From: Bacillota bacterium
GTDB lineage: Bacteria; Bacillota; Dethiobacteria; DTU022
Reading direction: 5' to 3'
Assembly: GCA_012510305.1 (NCBI GenBank)
Contig: JAAZIE010000420.1
Span: 1 to 8,128, forward strand
DNA: 8,128 nucleotides
Positions 6,377-8,128 of the stretch are shown piece by piece. A model generated the notes under the pieces. The model was not told where the DNA came from and searched no databases. It saw only the letters and a program-made list of their open reading frames with translations. Within the stretch, counting starts at the first letter, position 1. Every line of letters starts with the position of its first letter. The translations under genes were made by a program, and so were the position numbers.

Positions 6377-6475
6377 AATATTCCCCTTCTTTAATCTATT
6401 TGAAGGCACGGCGCAGGTGAACACGCTGCCGCAGTTAAATAGAGCACATTTTGAGATAGGGTGACCGTGGAGGGG

Positions 6476-6510
6476 GCTCGGGGTGATTTCGTTTTTCTGT
6501 CATCCCGAGC
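6476..6510. repeat. Imperfect inverted repeat bordering the tandem repeats
   Basis: GCTCGGGGTGA (6476-6486) and TCATCCCGAGC (6500-6510) are complementary at 10 of 11 positions, with a G-T pair at the other, around a 13-base T-rich loop. The right arm is part of the first CTGTCAT unit, so the hairpin joins the tandem repeat to an inverted half-copy. Confidence 0.65.
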
Positions 6511-6574
6511 GCCACTTTTTCTGTCATACTGAGGGCGCACTTTTCTGTCATCCTGAGGGCGCAGCCCGAAGGAT
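6497..6574 (+). repeat. Three CTGTCAT units with a 24-base period, the last with a hairpin
   Basis: Units begin at 6497, 6521 and 6545. The first two are exactly 24 bases and end in CACTTTT-type T-runs. The third extends into a hairpin: ATCCT (6550-6554) with AGGAT (6570-6574), and GGGC (6557-6560) with GCCC (6564-6567), around GCA. The third unit resembles the widely dispersed GTCATCCTGAG...GAAGGATCT repeat known from many bacterial genomes (recognised from memory). The first two units look like left-half copies. Confidence 0.8.
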
Positions 6575-6625
6575 CTCGCGCGCTAATGCAAGGCCTTCTT
6601 TTATCCGTACCTGCCAGCGCAGGCG

Positions 6626-6660
6626 AAAAAGGTGACAGGAGGTACGTCCCCCTGTCACCT
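6626..6660 (-). terminator. Rho-independent terminator of ileS, formed by repeat copy 2
   Basis: A 10-bp perfect stem (6630-6639 with 6651-6660) encloses an 11-base loop and is followed on the minus strand by five T (complement of A6626-6630, the last of which pairs in the stem). The stem begins inside the ileS stop region, so termination would occur almost directly after the stop codon. Confidence 0.65.
6631..6659 (+). repeat. 29-base palindromic repeat, copy 2
   Basis: This unit matches copy 1 (1255-1283) at 27 of 29 positions and has the same length and orientation; here the stem is 9-10 bp with loop AGGTACGTCCC. The minus-strand TGA stop of ileS (6655-6657) lies in its right arm at the same repeat position as the rluD stop in copy 1. 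A GGTGAC copy of the arm also occurs directly beside it (6661-6666), inside the last codons of ileS. Confidence 0.85.
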
Positions 6661-8128
6661 GGTGACGGTGCGGCACCGGGGGCAGAGCTGATCCGGCTCT
6701 GCGGCGGCAAAGATCCAGCAGCGGGGGCATTTGCATGCGGCGGCTCCGGCTACGGATATTTTCAAGGGCAGCACAGCGCTTTCAGCCGCCCCTTCCGGTG
6801 CTGCCTCCAGCCCCTCGTGGAGCTCCGCCCGGGAGACGATCAGGATCCCGGCCAGCTCTTTCCGGTAGCGCTGGAGCAGCTCGAAGAGATCGCCCCCGGC
6901 CCAGAGGGAAAGATCCGCCTCCAGCGAGCTGCCGATAAGTTTTTCCCGGCGCGCTTCCTCCAGAACCCGGGCCGCCTCGTCGCGCACCTCCAGCAGACGC
7001 TCCCAGCGCTCCCCCAGCCCGGGATCTTCCCAGGCCGGATCGGCTTCAGGCCAGTGGGCCAGCTGCACGCTGGGCTGCCGCTCGCCGGGCAGCTGCCGCC
7101 ACAGCTCCTCCGCCGTGAAAGTGAGTATGGGCGCCATCAGCAGGGTCAAGCTCTCCAGGACGATCATCATCACGGTTTGGGCGGAGCGCCGCGAGGGATC
7201 ATCCGCCGCCGAGCAGTAAAGCCGGTCTTTTTGCACATCCAGGTAAAAATTGCTCAGGTCAACGGTGCAGAAGTTGTGCAGCGCCTGGTAAATCAAGTGA
7301 TAAGTGTAGCGGTCATAGGCTGCGGTCACTTTTTTGATCAGCCGGCCCAGGCGGTGCAGCACCCAGCGGTCAAACTCCTCCAGCGAGGCGTAGGGGACCG
7401 CTCCGGAAACAGGGTCAAAATCATAGCAGTTTCCCAGCAGAAAACGGCAGGTGTTGCGGATCTTGCGGTAAACCTCGGAAAGCTGCTTCAGGATCGCCGG
7501 GGAAAGGTGAATATCGCTGGTGTAATCGGCCGAGGCCACCCAGAGGCGCAGGATGTCGGCGCCGTACTGCCCGGAAATCTCTTCGGGAGCGATGACGTTG
7601 CCCAGCGACTTGGACATCTTCCGCCCCTCTCCGTCGACAACCCAGCCGTGGCTGAGCACGGCGCGGTACGGCGGCTTGCCGCGCACCGCTACCGCCGTCA
7701 GCAGCGACGAGTGAAACCAGCCGCGGTACTGGTCGCTCCCCTCGAGATAAAGATCCGCCGGCCAGCGCAGCTCCGGGCGCCCTTCGAGAACGGAAAAATG
7801 GCTTGAGCCCGAATCGAACCAGACGTCCATGGTGTCGTGCTCCTTGCGAAAAGAGCCGCCGCCGCAGGCGGGGCAGCGGAACCCGGGCGGCAGGATCTCC
7901 GCCGCCTCCCGGATAAACCAGGCGTCGGAGCCCTCCCGGGAAAATAACGCGGCCACCGCTTCGATAACCTGCGGCTCGATGATCGCCTCACCGCAACCCC
8001 GGCAGTAAAAGATAGGAATGGGGACCCCCCAGATCCGCTGCCTGGAGATGCACCAGTCCTGGCGCTCGGCAATCATGTTGTGAATCCGCTCCTCGCCCCA
8101 GGCGGGGATCCATTCAACCCGGCGGATC
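6655..8128 (-). CDS. ileS: Isoleucyl-tRNA synthetase, C-terminal half (5' end beyond the window)
   Basis: IleRS charges tRNA-Ile with isoleucine. About 490 residues are visible of an enzyme usually near 920-930; the frame is open to the right edge, so the methionine at 8076 is internal. Motifs in order are DWCISRQRIWGVPIPIFYC just after the edge, TMDVWFDSGSSH, GSDQYRGWFHSSL, and GRKMSKSLGN, holding the KMSKS adenylation loop (about visible residues 170-174). These are followed by the helical anticodon-binding domain and a C-terminal zinc finger CPRCW...CPRC with cysteines at about visible residues 467, 470, 482 and 485. The zinc finger and overall form indicate the ordinary bacterial type. 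The linker between the two cysteine pairs is short and the protein ends five residues after the last cysteine, with its stop codon inside the 29-base repeat. Any T-box leader would be outside the window. Confidence 0.97.
   Translation of the reverse strand, partial: IRRVEWIPAWGEERIHNMIAERQDWCISRQRIWGVPIPIFYCRGCGEAIIEPQVIEAVAALFSREGSDAWFIREAAEILPPGFRCPACGGGSFRKEHDTMDVWFDSGSSHFSVLEGRPELRWPADLYLEGSDQYRGWFHSSLLTAVAVRGKPPYRAVLSHGWVVDGEGRKMSKSLGNVIAPEEISGQYGADILRLWVASADYTSDIHLSPAILKQLSEVYRKIRNTCRFLLGNCYDFDPVSGAVPYASLEEFDRWVLHRLGRLIKKVTAAYDRYTYHLIYQALHNFCTVDLSNFYLDVQKDRLYCSAADDPSRRSAQTVMMIVLESLTLLMAPILTFTAEELWRQLPGERQPSVQLAHWPEADPAWEDPGLGERWERLLEVRDEAARVLEEARREKLIGSSLEADLSLWAGGDLFELLQRYRKELAGILIVSRAELHEGLEAAPEGAAESAVLPLKISVAGAAACKCPRCWIFAAAEPDQLCPRCRTVTR

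Larger units (their letters stand above)
6319..6654. other. Repeat-filled intergenic region between ileS and the acyl-CoA ligase
   Basis: This 336-base stretch has no convincing gene. From the ileS side it holds the second 29-base palindrome (6631-6659, reaching into ileS), a spacer, the CTGTCAT-type 24-base repeats (6497-6574), and an inverted repeat (6476-6510). Next come a poorly characterised stretch (6381-6475) with a weak 7-base inverted repeat (TCTATTT 6395-6401, AAATAGA 6437-6443), then the AT-rich promoter region of the ligase. Confidence 0.7.

Noticed and set aside
6395..6443. Possible structured RNA from TCTATTT/AAATAGA arms with an inner CGGC/GCCG pairing
   Set aside because: The arms are only seven bases, the loop is long and the pairings are broken, so it cannot be told from chance without comparative data.
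6435..6710. A 91-codon minus-strand frame with repeated MTEK-containing peptide
   Set aside because: It is the translation of the 24-base tandem repeats plus the ileS end and the 29-base palindrome. It has no Shine-Dalgarno and no recognisable domain.
6586..7806. A 406-codon open frame on the plus strand opposite ileS
   Set aside because: It is antisense to the well-conserved IleRS frame. The composition reflects GC-rich complementary codons and no family is recognisable.

Overview
The window is a stretch of chromosome from what looks like a GC-rich, spore-forming member of the Bacillota, probably a Clostridia-type or syntrophic anaerobe. This is inferred from three things. The order ileS, yteA/ylyA-type zinc-finger gene, lspA, rluD matches the Bacillus ileS-ylyA-lspA-ylyB cluster. 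Shine-Dalgarno sites are strong and several starts are GTG or TTG. An RqcH-type NFACT protein is present. A species cannot be named from the sequence alone.

Layout, left to right. Positions 1-1259 (+) hold the C-terminal two thirds or so of an RqcH/Rqc2-family ribosome quality-control protein, cut by the left edge. It converges on a minus-strand block that fills the rest of the window. In transcription order (right to left) this block is: the C-terminal half of isoleucyl-tRNA synthetase (6655 to the right edge); a 336-base intergenic region made of repeats; a long-chain acyl-CoA ligase (4690-6318); two stacked terminator-like hairpins; and a probable five-gene operon. The operon runs DUF5665 membrane protein, YteA/YlyA-like DksA-type zinc-finger protein, lspA (signal peptidase II), lgt-like prolipoprotein diacylglyceryl transferase, and rluD-family pseudouridine synthase. 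lspA and lgt are successive functions in lipoprotein maturation. ileS, rluD and rqcH all serve translation or ribosome function.

Most of the window is housekeeping, and I see no undescribed defence or biosynthetic system. The most unusual signal is a 29-base palindromic repeat present twice (1255-1283 and 6631-6659, 27 of 29 bases identical). It carries the stop codons of three different genes: rqcH and rluD from opposite sides of copy 1, and ileS in copy 2. With the T-runs beside it, it also looks like a transcription terminator, bidirectional in copy 1. A second repeat family, units beginning CTGTCAT with a 24-base period, lies next to copy 2. Other points of note are an Lgt with tyrosine at the usual catalytic-histidine position and a GCCYG signature, an altered P-loop in the acyl-CoA ligase, and the insertion of the ligase and DUF5665 gene into an otherwise conserved cluster.
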